A stretch of DNA of 64,000 bases, from positions 1,412,715 through 1,476,714 of the forward strand of contig NW_017265145.1 in assembly GCF_001638985.1 (NCBI RefSeq), read 5' to 3'. The stretch comes from Phycomyces blakesleeanus NRRL 1555(-) (Eukaryota > Mucoromycota > Mucoromycetes > Mucorales > Phycomycetaceae). The notes under the pieces were generated by a model. That model ran no database searches and was not told where the DNA came from. It saw nothing but the letters and a program-made list of their open reading frames with translations. How positions within the stretch are numbered: position 1 is the stretch's first letter; each line of letters begins with the position of its first letter. The position numbers and the translations under genes were made by a program. Of this stretch, positions 22,301 to 34,299 are shown one piece after another.

Positions 22301-25300
22301 TTGAAGCTCGACCTGGATGGCCGGAGACTAGAACTAGATTAAAATAATGAGTATATGCCCATAATGCTTTTTATACCTATACCCATGGCGGGGAGATCGG
22401 AATCTTGATGCTTGACCTGGATAGCTGGAGACTGGAGATATATTAAATCTAGTGAGTATATGCCCATAATGTTTTTTATACCTATAACCATGGCGGGGAG
22501 ATCGGAATCTTGATGCTTGATCTGGATAGCTGGAGACTGGAGATATATTAAATCTAGTGAGTATATGCCCATAATGTTTTTTTATACCTATAACCATGGC
22601 GGGGAGATCGGAATCTTGATGCTTGATTTGGATAGCTGGAGACTGGAGATATATTAAATCTAGTGAGTATATGCCCATAATGTTTTTTTATACCTATAAC
22701 CATGGCGGGGAGATAAGAACCTTGATGCTTGACCTGGAAGACTGAACACAAGAAGTATATTACAGCTAGTGAGTATATGCCCATAATGTTGTTTTATACT
22801 TATGACCATGGACGGGCGATCTGAACCTTGAGGCTTGACATGGATGGCTGAATACTAGAAATATATTAAATCTGGTGAGTATATGGGCATAACGTTTTTT
22901 TTACACTTGTAACCATCGGCTGGCGATCGAAGCCTTGATGCTTGACCTGGATGATTGCATACTAGAAATATATTAAAGCTAGTGAGTATATGCCCATAAT
23001 GTTGTTTTATACCTATAAACATAGAGGGGTGATCAGGTTCTTGACGCTTGATCTGAATGGCTGGAGGCTAGAAATAAATATCAAAGCTAGTGAGTAAATG
23101 ACAATAACGATTTGTTATACCTATAACCATGGACGGGTGATCGGGTCCTTGATGCTTGCCACGGATGGCTGAAGACCAGAAATAAATATAAAAACTAGTG
23201 AGTATAGGCCCATAATGTTTTTTTATACCTATAACCATTAACGGGCGATCGGAACCATGATGCTTGACCTGGATAGCTGAAAACTAGAAATATATTAAAT
23301 CTAGTGAATATATGCCCATACCATTTTGTTATACCTATCGCCATGCACGGGCGATCAGAATCTTGATGCTTGACCTGGATGGCTGGAGACTAGAACTAGA
23401 TTAAAAAAATGAGTATATGCACATAATGCTTTTTGTACTTATAACCATGGGCGGGCGATAGGGTCCTTGATGCTTGACCTGGATAACTGAACACTAGAAA
23501 AATATTAAAGCTAGTGAGTATAGGCCCATAATGTTTTTATACCTATAATCTTTGACGGGCGATCGGAACCTTGATGCTTGACCTGGATGGCTGAACACTA
23601 GAAATATGTTAAAGCTAGTGAATATATGCCCATAACATTTTGTTATACCTACCACCATGGACGGGCGAGTAGAACCTTGATGCTTGACCTGGATGGCTGG
23701 AGACTAGAACTAGATTAAAACTAGTGAGTATACGCCCATAATGTTGTTTATACATTTAACCATGGATTGGCGATCAGAACCTAGATGCTTGACCTGGATG
23801 ACTGAACACTAGACATATATTAACGCTAGTGAGTATATGCGCATAACGTTTTGTTATACCTATAGCCATAGCTGGGAGATCGGAATCTTGATGCTTGATT
23901 TGGATAGCTGGAGACTGGAGATATATTAAATCTAGTGAGTATATGCCCATAATGTTTTTTTATACCTATACCCATGGCGGGGAGATCGGAATCTTGATGC
24001 TTGATCCGGATAGCTGGAGACTGGAGATATATTAAATCTAGTGAGTATATGCCCATAATGTTTTTTTATACCTATAACCATGGCGGGGAGATCGGAATCT
24101 TGATGCTTGACCTGGATAGCTGGAGACTGGAGATATATTAAATCTAGTGAGTATATGCCCATAATGTTTTTTTATACCTATAACCATGGCGGGGAGACCA
24201 GAACCTTGATGCTTGACCTGGAGACTGAACACAAGAAGTATATTACAGCTAGTGAGTATATGCCCATAATGTTGTTTTATACTTATGACCATGGAGGGGC
24301 GATCAGGTCCTTGACGCTTGATCTGAATGGCTGGAGGCTAGAAATAAATATCAAAACTAGTGAGTAAATGACAATAATGTTTTTTTTATACCTATAACTA
24401 TAGACGGGCTATCAGCCCCTTGATGCTTGTCCTAGATGACTGAACACTAGACATATATTAAAACTAGTGAGTATATGCCCATAACGTTTTGTTATACCTA
24501 TAACCTTGGCTGGGAGATCAGAACCTTAATGTTTGACCAGATGGTTGGAGACTAGAACTAAATCAAAACTAGTGAGTATATACCAATTTTTTTTATACCT
24601 ATAACCATGGACGTGCGATCGGGTCCTTGACGCTTCATCCGGATGACTGAACACTAAAAATATATTAAAGCTAGAGAGTATATGCCCATATCGCTTTGTT
24701 ATACCTATCACCATGGACGGGCGATCAAAACCTTGTTGCTAGACCTGGACGACTGAACACTAGAAATAGATAAAACTAGTGAGTGTATACCCATAATGTT
24801 TTTTATACCTATAACCATGGACGGGCGATCGGGTCCTTGATGCTTGACACGGATGGCTGGAGACTTAAATAAATATAAAAACTAATGAGTATACGCTCAT
24901 AATGTTTTTATACCTATAACCATGGACGGGCGATCGGAACCTTGATGCTCGACCTGGATGGCCCAACACTAGAGATATATTAAAACTAGTGAATATATGC
25001 CCATAACATTTTGTTATACCTGTCACTATTGACGGGCGAGTAGAACCTTGATGCTTGACCTGGATGACTGGAGACTAGAACTAGATAAAAACAGTGAGTA
25101 TACGCCAATAATGTTGTTTTATACCTTTAACCATGGATTGGCGATCAGAACCTAGATGCTTGACCTGGATGACTGAACACTAGACATATATTAACGCTAG
25201 TGAGTATATGTCCCTAATGATTTTTTACATCTATAACCATGGCAGGGAGATGGGAACCTGGACGCTTGACATGATTGGCGGAACACTAGAAATGTATTTA

Positions 25301-26880
25301 AAATAGTGAGTATATTGCCATAACGTTTTGTTATACCTATAACCATGGACGGGAGATCAGAATCCTGTTGATTGACCTGGATGATTGAACACTAAAAACA
25401 TATTAAAACCAGTGAGTATATTTCCATAATGTTTTGTTATACCTAGAACCATGGCTGGAAGATCGGAACCTTGACGCCTGACATCGATGGCTGAACACTA
25501 TAAATATATTATAACTAGTGAGTATATTCCCACAACGTTTTTTTATACCTATACCAATGGCCGGGCGATCGGGTCCTTGACACTTGACCTGGATGGCTGA
25601 ACACTAGTAATAGATAAAAGCTAGTGAGTAAATGCGCATAATGTATTGTTATACCTATAACCATAGCTGGGAGATCGAAACCGTGATGCTTGTCCTGGAT
25701 AACTGGAGACTAGAGATAGATAAAAGCTAGTGTGTATATGTCCCTAATGGTTTTTTTTTACCTATAACCATTGACGGGCGATCGGGTCCTTGCCGCTTCA
25801 CATTGATGACCGGAGACTAGAAATAGATAAAAGCTAGTAAGTATTTGCCCATAATGTTTTTATGCCTGTAACCATGGACGGGGGATCGGGTTCTTGATGC
25901 TTGACACGGATGGCTGGAGACTTAAATAAATATAAAAACTAATGAGTATACGCTCATAATGTTTTTATACCTATAACCATGGACGGGCGATCGGGTCCTT
26001 GACGCTTGACACGGATGGCTGGAGTTCACAAATAAATATAAAAACTAGTCAATATATGCCCATAAGGTTTTTTATACCTTTAACCATGGGCGGGCAATCG
26101 GAACCTTGACACTTGACCTAGATGGCTGAACACTAGTAATAGATAAAAGCATGCGAGTAAATGCGCATAACGTTTTGTTATACCTGTAAACATGGTTGGG
26201 AGATCGGAACCTGGACGCTTGACATGGATGGCTAAACACTAGAAATATATTAAAACTAGTGAGTATATTCCCATAACGTTTTGTTATACCTATAACCATG
26301 GACGGGAGATCAGAATCCTGTTGATTGACCTGGATGACGGAACACTAAAAACATATTAAAACCAGTGAGTATATTTCCATATTGTTTTGATATACCTAGA
26401 ACCATGGCTGGAAGATCGGAACCTTGACGCCTAACATCGATGGCTAAACATTATAAATATATTAAAACTAGTGAGTATATTCCCATAACGTTTTGTTATA
26501 CCTATAACCATGGACGGGAGATCAGAATCCTGTTGATTGACCTGGATGAGTGAACACTAAAAACATAATAAAACCATTGAGTATATTTCCATAATGTTTT
26601 GTTATACCTATAACCTTGGCTGGAAGATCGCAACCTTGACGCCTGACATCGATGGCTGAACACTATAAATATATTATAACTAGTGAGTATATTCCCACAA
26701 CGATTTGTTATACCTATACCCATTGCCGGGAAATCGGGTCCTTGACACTTGACCTGGATGGCTGACACTAGTAATAGATAAAAGCTAGTGAGTAAATGCG
26801 CATATGGTTTTGTTATACCTATGATCATAGCTGGGAGATCGGAACATTGATGCTTTTCCTGGATGGATTGGATACTACAA
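22301..26880. repeat. Satellite array, subfamily B (106-bp units, more homogeneous)
   Basis: Units contain TATACCTATAACCATGG, CGGGCGATCGGAACCTTGAT, GCTTGACCTGGATGGCTG, ACACTAGAAATATATTAAA and CTAGTGAGTATATGCCCATA. Spacing measured on CCCATAATG is close to 106 bp at 22,360, 22,467, 22,571 and 22,677. Runs of nearly identical units occur at 22,360-22,800 and again at 23,860-24,290. Minus-strand frames of 75-115 codons (MGIYSLDLIYLQ...) arise because the units are nearly stop-free in one frame; they lack any protein signature. Confidence 0.92.
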
Positions 26881-27990
26881 ATATACAAAAACAAGTGAGT
26901 AACTACTCATCGAGTTTTGATATACCTGAAAACCGTGGACCTTGACCTGGACCTTGAAGCTTGACGTGAACCTTGAAGATTGACCTGGATGGAATAGATA
27001 CTACAAATATACAAAAACAAGTGAGTAACTGCTCATAGATTTTTGATATACCTGATAACCGTGGACCTTGACCTGAACCTTGAAGCTTGACCTGGATGGA
27101 TTGGATACTACAAATATACAAAAACAAGTGAGTAACTGCTCATCGAGTTTTGATATACCTGAAACCGTGGACCTCGACCTGAACCCGCTGACCTTGACCT
27201 GAACCTTGAAGCTTGCCCTGGATGGAATAGATACTACAAATATACAAAAACAAGTGAGTAATTGCTCATCGAGTTTTGATGTACCTGAAACCGTGGACTT
27301 TGACGTGGGCTTTGAAGCTTGACCTGGATGGAACAGATACTAGAAATATACAAAAACAAGTGAGTAATTGCTCATCGAGTTTTGATATACCTGAAACCGT
27401 GGACTTTGACGTGGGCTTTGAAGCTTGACCTGGATGGAACAGATACTAGAAATATACAAAAACAAGTGAGTACCTGCTCATCGAGTTTTGATATACCTGA
27501 AACCGTGGACCTCGACCTGAATCCGTTGACCTTGACCTGAACCTTGAAGCTTGACCTGGATGGAATGAATACTACAAATATACAAAAACAAATGAGTAAC
27601 TGCTCATAGAGTTTTGATATACTTGATAACCGTGGACCTTGACCTGAACCTTGAAGCTTGACCTGGATGGAATGGATACTACAAATATACAAAAACAAGT
27701 GAGTAACTGCTCATAGAGTTTTGATATACTTGATAACCATGGACTCTGATCGGATCCCTGATGCTTGACCTGGACGGAAGGCACTAGAAGCATACAAAAG
27801 ACAATGAGCATATGCTCCTCGAGTCTTGGTGTACCTGTGGCCCTGGATGGAAACCTGTTCTTGATTGCTTGACTTTGCCTGAAAAGTCCCTAAAGAAATA
27901 TCAAAGACAGTGAATGATTAATCAACGAGCCTTTATATACCTGTAGGCCTGGATGGAGATCTTATTTTTTATCGTTGACCTTGTTTGTCA
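26881..27990. repeat. Satellite array, subfamily C with nested short duplications
   Basis: Units are marked by GAGTTTTGATATACCTG, AACCGTGGACCTTGACCTG, ACCTTGAAGCTTGACCTGG and AATATACAAAAACAAGTGAG. Unit length varies (roughly 105-125 bp) because the piece GACCTTGACCTGAACC is itself duplicated in some units (for example 27,170-27,210 and 27,510-27,545). The array fades into single-copy sequence near 28,000. Confidence 0.88.
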
Positions 27991-27999
27991 AAAGACTAG

Positions 28000-29192
28000 A
28001 CAAATATAATCTTCACAATGTGTGTCTTTGATAAATATCATATACTCCTTGAAATATAGTAAGTCCTGTCAGTTTATATCTTGTTTCTGAGCGTGAATAG
28101 GCTTTGGATGGATTGATGGTCAAACCAGTGTTGGACCTCAGTATTTCATTTTTGCTGTGTACTGGCTTTGACATGTTGTCTTATATCTTGCTACTGACTG
28201 TTTTACATATGATAAAAGCCTGAGATTTGACTAGCAAAATGGATTTGTATTGGTCATGATTCGTCTTTAACGTCTATGTTGATTAAAGCAGTTTGTGAGA
28301 GAGCAGTAAAGAAGTGTATAAAGTATTAATGGTATGTGGAAGAGAGTTGTTTTGACGCGTTCTGTTTGGATAGGTGTTTTTTTTTATAAAACTCATGACG
28401 TCTCAATCATGAGTTGCTGTTCTTTTTTATTATTTTTATTATGATAGTTTGATAATATATTATAAAATTCGGTTTTTTTCTTATTCCTTTTTCGGTTTTC
28501 TTTTATCTTTTAGCCTTGACAGCATGTATATATTATTACTATTTTACTTCTTTATTTAATATCTATGCTTAAAATATGGGTTTTGGGTTTTAAAGAAGTA
28601 TCACTTATATTCTGAAGGACGTGCTGTGCAGGCACTTGTTTTACTTTTTGTTTTTTTCTTTTGCCTCTTTTTTTGTTTTAGTTCTTTTTATGTCACATAA
28701 GGTCCGTGCTGTCCGTGCAGCATCACATGTGTCATGGGGCTTAGAGGAGCATAGTAGCAATAGTGGTCCAGACTTTACTTTAGCATGAAAACATTTAAAT
28801 GATGTCTTCCGATTGGTGGACTATATGCATGTCAAATTATTCAGTTGCTATGGACCCCCATCCCCTTTTTTATTCTACTTTCTGTTGTGATTCTGTTAAC
28901 AAGGCTTATGCTTTTGAACAGCCACTTGTCGAGACACTATATATGCCTCTGTGTTCATTTTAGCTGTACTACTGATATACAAAGTATTAATCGGCTAGAC
29001 GTTAAACTACAATAAAGAAGTGTAAAGTTGTGTTGATTATAAAGCTTTAATTAAAGTCTTGTGTATATTTATTTGTTTGTTTTCTTGTTTGTTTGTTTCA
29101 CATGCTGTGACTTTATTAGTTTAAGAAGCACCCCCGAAAAAAATTGCTGCTTATATCTTTTCTTTTCTTTCGTGTGAAAGACTTCCATTTCA
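28000..29192. other. Stretch without a recognised gene between the satellite and the MULE
   Basis: Moderately AT-rich with no long frame. A short CA/TG-balanced part at 28,680-28,950 has no coding or RNA signature that I can name. Confidence 0.45.
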
Positions 29193-29543
29193 GCTATTAT
29201 TCGGGCCCGACGCTTTTCCTCTCGGGCACGACGTTTCTATAGAGTACTAAAAATATTCTAAACACCGATTTTAATTGTGTACCGGACTCCTGAAAAGTGA
29301 CTATGGTCCGGCCTTCAATGGTAACAGAGTACCTGAAAGCAAAAAAAAGTTGTGTCCTGAAGAAATTAGTGAAAGACCCGTTATAAAACCTTCTTTTCTT
29401 TTATATACTCATCTTGTAAGAATTAGACATCTTTTACATAATATAGTGTTTTTATCAGAAGAAACAAGAGTGCTACTTCTATCATTACAAATTAGTATTT
29501 GTAAAAACGATGTTAACAATCGCTCAATAGAAATCACTTCAAC

Positions 29544-32500
29544 ATGAATACTATCAATAAAGAATCAATTTTTATCGACGGAAATGAATATTATCCCGTT
29601 CAACAAGACTTTCCCACTACACCAGTCAATGGCTATGCCAACATGACTGTGGCTATTTCTAAGATGCAGGAGTATGCACTTGCTAACAACTTCACTCTTG
29701 CAACTAAAGACCGTAAACCAACCCGGGTTTACTTAAAGTGCGCCAGGGGTGGTCACTATAGAAACACCCATAAACTTGAAGACTGCGATCGCGTAAAAAT
29801 CCGCCCTAGTTCGAAAACCGGATGTCCTTACATGATAAAGCTATCTTACAAGAAAGGAATCAAAGGATATCTTCCCTTGAAAGCTTCTAGTGAAATGGAG
29901 AGTTATCACAATCATCCTCTTGATGACAAATGCTTGGAATCGACTCTGAAAGGCAGATTGTCGAGAGTTACTGCCGAAGACGCCAAGCAGATATCTAAAC
30001 TTGTTGAGACAAAGGCCAAGACTCGTGAGATCCAAAGGGCTATCACAGACGAAAAAGACGATGGTCATAAGCTGTACGTTAGCGATATCAACAATATCAA
30101 GGCTGCCTTTGCTCGAGTTTCTGCCCCTGTTGCCCAGAATGCGGGTACTGGACTTGTTAAGATGATGGAAGCAAAAGGTTACCAGGTGCATTATGATGTA
30201 AACGGGGACAATTCGCTGGAGAGGGTATTTTTTACCAATCAGAAGATGATGGAGAGAGCTCGTCGCTTCTCAGAAGTTATGGTGGTAGATGCTACATATT
30301 CTACCAATAACTTGTCAATGCCGCTGATTTGCGTGGAAGGTATCCACAACCTCGGAGGAGAAACCCTCAAATCGTTTCCCATTGCCTTTGCCTGGGTCTC
30401 TAACGAGCAGCAAGGCACATATCTTTGGTTCCTCCAGCAACTCAAGGCACTTGTTTTTGAAGACAAGGCTCTTAGCACAGTTTTTGTGACAGACAAGTGT
30501 GCTGCACTTATGAACGCTCTTGATGTTGTGTTTCCGAACAACAGCAAGCTGCTTTGTTACTGGCACATGCTGAATAGTGTGGAAAAGGCTTTTTCGGGAA
30601 AAGTTGGCTCGGTACAAAAAAAGGAAGAGCTGACGGGATATATATCCAATATGATCCATAGCAAAAGTAAGAAGGAGTTTGACTGGGCGCTGAATAAGTT
30701 CAACGCTGTATCTGCTGGTTCCGAAGTAGAAAACGGCAATGTGAAAGCGCCAGTCTCGGCATATTTTCATGACAGGTGGATTACATGCCAAGAGAAGTGG
30801 GCAGGTTATCTTACTCAGAAGATAATGCATTTTGGATGCACAACATCTCAAAGAGTGGAAAGTGCCCATCAAGCCTTAAAGAGAGGTATATCTGCAATAG
30901 CTTCTCTGGATCTCGCCTTTGAAAATATTTCAAGATATATCGAGAGGCTTGAGAGAGACTTCCGGAATGTGGAGATCAGGGAATCTACCACGGTTGACCC
31001 TCTTGTTGGACGAAACAAGCTTTTGTCTAGACTGCTCATGAAGGTCTCAAAGCGAGCTTTACTGGTAATAGACCAAGAGGTTCGACTGAAATGTGAAAGC
31101 AGTATTGTTTGTGAATGCATGAACAAGCTCCAGTATGGTCTACCTTGTCGCCATTCTTTGCCTGCTGGAAGGGATATCTATATTTCTGATATCCCTGAAA
31201 GGTGGGTTATTGATCCTCGTAATGTAAAGCCAAGGGACAACACTTATCGGGAAAACTTCCAGCTTGAGGAAAGACCAGAGGTGTGGATGGAGGAAGTAAT
31301 TAAACTCGAGTCACTGTTTCGGTCCTGTGAGGGCAGCCAGCAAGTGGCTAACCTCCTGAATAAGATCAAGAAGGTCACTTCTGAATTCGAAGGCAAAACT
31401 GGGCACCCTTCGATTAACTTTCAAGCCCCAGAAAAAATTAAATATCCTGGCAGAAGAAAGGGTGGTGCACGTCCCAAATACCTTCCCAAAGACTTTGGTC
31501 GGGCAAACTGGAGGAAGATCAGTGTTTCGTCTGGTCATGTAAGATAAAAAAAAATAACATAACAAAGTACTAATATGTATCTTGAAATACTAGGCTGGCC
31601 TTAAGGCAATGGTTAGACTGAGAGCTAAAATGAGGGAGGGAAAGCCTGCAGCTACACAAAAAACAAAAAACAAAAAACAAAACAAAAACAAACAAGAGCC
31701 TCTCGACCCAGGTAAGATGTGTTCTTATTTTACAATGTAATTGAATCTATGAGAAAGGATTCCCATCTTATACTTTCATGTTTTTTTAGTCGATGCTACC
31801 AAAAACAAAATAAAACAAATAAAGCAAGAGCCTCTTGACCCTGGTAAGATGTGTTTTTATTTTACTTTAATTGAATTTATGTGGAAGGATGTCGTCTTAC
31901 ACGAATATGCTTTTTAGTCGATGCCACCAAAAATAAAACAACAAAAATAAAACAAGAGCCTCTCGACCCAGGTAATATGCTTTCTTATTTTACAGTGTAA
32001 TTGAATCCATAAAGAGAACTATCGTCTTATACTTATATACTTTTTAGTCGATGCCCCCCAAAAAAATGGGTTCAAAAGACCCGCCACCGCCTTAGAAGAT
32101 TACCAGTATGATAATCGCACCTCTGTTGGCAAGAGGGTCAAATTCCAGCCCGGTTTTCCTGTCTCTCATGAGATAATCGATGATGTCAAGGGTGGGTTTA
32201 GCCCTACTGCTGACGGATGGTGTGGTTTTCGGGTCCTTGCCCACTTGATCTACAAAGATCAAAATAAGTTTTCACTTGTAAAAAGGGATATGCTAGCCGC
32301 CCTGCCGAAATACAAAACATTGTACACAAATACCTTTGGCACTGACACAAGCCAACTAGAAAAAATCATTCAACATGGCTCTCAACTCGATTATAGCAAC
32401 ACCAGCAACACCAACACCAACTTCATCCCAGTATGTTCAGACGCCAGTATGTGGTTTAACACACCCGACTGTGCTCAACTAGCTGCGGACACATATACAC

Positions 32501-32835
32501 GACCAGTCTGCGTCTACTCAGACAACCCCAACACCCCCTCAACAACCTTTCTCCCATTCGCCCTTCCCAACAACAAAACCAAACAACGACAACCTCTGAT
32601 TTTTAATCATGTTAACAGTAATCACTGGACAACAGTTGACCTTTCCCGTAATATCTCTAGAAAATGGCCAACCGTTCCTGAATTATTTTTTTTAGGTTGT
32701 GCCAGAAATAAGATTGATGATAACTTTGATACTTACTGGAATAAGTTCAAAGAATTTAACAAGCATGATCGCCGAAATGCCATGCTCTCTCTCCATTCTG
32801 ATCTAGATCAACCAATTGATCTTACTCCAAAATAA
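29544..32835 (+). CDS. MULE transposase (FAR1-like, DDE, SWIM) fused through repeated exons to an OTU-like protease domain
   Basis: Proposed exons are 29544-31538, 31594-31711, 31790-31843, 31918-31971 and 32048-32835; all junctions are GT-AG and the frame stays open for 1002 residues. Visible domains: a FAR1-type Cys/His DNA-binding region (about 30-135; YLKCARGGHY, TGCPYM, YHNHPL), then a MULE DDE core with D249 (VVDATYS), D317 (VTDKCAAL) and E439 (SQRVESAHQAL), and a SWIM zinc finger C523-x-C525...C535-x-H537. A Lys/Gln-rich linker follows, built from exons ending KQEPLDP. The OTU-like part has DGWCGFR (C799), NTPDCAQLAADTYTRPV and NHWTTV (H933). The transposase should bind and cut the element's inverted ends; the OTU part suggests deubiquitinase-like activity. 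Without splicing, the transposase alone would end at 31,547. A candidate active gene. Confidence 0.85.
31712..32047 (+). repeat. Tandem exon-intron repeat inside the MULE gene
   Basis: Three introns (31712-31789, 31844-31917, 31972-32047) of 78, 74 and 76 nt share sequence from GTAAKATG to TTTTTAG. They alternate with two 54-nt exons that are copies of each other. Repeat period is about 128-132 bp. The exons are phase 1 at both ends, so unit number can change without breaking the frame. Confidence 0.9.
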
Positions 32836-34051
32836 TTTCTTTTCGATATTCTTTTCTATTTTATTACTCTTTTAATTATACTTTATTACTTATATTTTAT
32901 TAGCTAGATCTTTTCTTATTTATTTACTCATTTGCTTTTATATTTTATTAGCTAGACAATTTTTTTAAATCTTTATAAATCTTATCAATTTGTTTCTTTG
33001 CATCAACATAAGCTATCTATCACTTGTGGGTTAAATGACTTTCCGCTCTGTTTTTTCCTAGAGATCATTCGTGGGAAGTACTTTACCCTTCGAGTTACAC
33101 TTATAACCAGCGAATTAAAAATCATAAATATCGGATGGTGTTACACAGATCGAGCCAAATTATCTTCGAATATGTTATATTATGCATTTGCATCTATTTA
33201 TTTCATCAATTCAAGACTTGGCTCTCTATAACTTTGGATCCAAGTAGTTTATAGATATATGTATGTGTTCTAGGATTTTTAGTTGAATTGAAAGGGTCGA
33301 TCATGAGAAAACTAACGTAATATCTCAAAAATTTGCTTTTTTTCAATAAAATAAAATATTGTATTTGCTTGTAGAATCACTTTTTTCTCATTTGTTTTCT
33401 ATGAAACTTTTACTGGATTCATATGTTATCTGAATATATGTAATTAAAAACTTTTTTTGGTCTTATATGAATATTTTTCATTTTTTGTATTTTTGATAAA
33501 ATATCTCATGTACATGTTGCAAGGAAATGATAGAAAGAGTTTTTACAGAAGAAATAAAAATAAAAAATAAAAAGTAAAAACATGAATTTTGTAAAAATAT
33601 ATTAGCTTTACTGCTATGCAAACTTTCTTAGGCATAAAAGGCTTCATTACCTTTATATCTATTACGAAAGTTTTTGAAAAAAATGCAAATTATATGGATT
33701 ATAATCTTTTCCACTTAAATCACATAAAATGAAAATATATGATTTATGTCTCAAGTTAAATCGTGAAAAAATGACTCATCAGCAACAGCAGGTATATGAT
33801 TTGTTGACGGGAACCAAATAGATCTTGTGTTTTTACAGAAATAGGTGTGGTCACAATTTTTATTTATTTATTTTATATTGTGCGTTTATTGCATGAGAAC
33901 TACAATAAAAAAGACATTGCATTGAATATGAACTCTTTAAAATGTAAAGTAAAATTCTAGAAACCTCTATAATTATACTTATAGAAGCTTTACTTTCAAT
34001 AAGTAAAATATTGCATCAACAGTTTTCTTGAACACAATTATTCTATCGCCA

Positions 34052-34299
34052 CATTTAGGACACGACGTTATGCCTCTCGAGCACGACGTTTCTTACACAG
34101 TCACGTTTGGGACATGACGTTTTGCCTCTCGAACACGACGTTTCTTACACAGTCACGTTTGGGACATGACGTTTTGCCTCTCGAACACGACGTTTCTTAC
34201 ACAGTCACGTTTGGGACACGACGTTTTGCCTCTCGAACACGACGTTTCTTACACAGTCACGTTTGGGACACGACGTTTTGCCTCTCGGGCACGACGTTT
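34052..34299 (+). repeat. 52-bp tandem array of terminal-repeat-like motifs inside MULE copy 1
   Basis: Five units spaced 52 bp apart (GGACAYGACG at 34,057, 34,109, 34,161, 34,213 and 34,265). Each contains TGCCTCTCGARCACGACGTTT, cut here as CTCTCGARCACGACGTTT, the core also found in the element's terminal repeats (CTCTCGGGCACGACGTTT). The last unit has exactly GGGCACGACGTTT. Copy 2 has only one remnant at about 36,660-36,705. Confidence 0.88.

Noticed and set aside
22334..24292. Minus-strand frames of 75-115 codons with repeated MGIYSLDLIYLQ and HYGHILTRFNIS peptides
   Set aside because: They are translations of the 106-bp satellite in several frames at once. The period is not a multiple of three, so peptides change frame from unit to unit, and no codon bias or domain is present.
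26502..27811. Minus-strand frames MFLYICSIQSIQ and similar
   Set aside because: By-products of satellite subfamily C, for the same reasons.
30239..31126. Antisense frames in the MULE transposase exon
   Set aside because: Shadows of the sense gene; the sense strand keeps FAR1, DDE and SWIM motifs.
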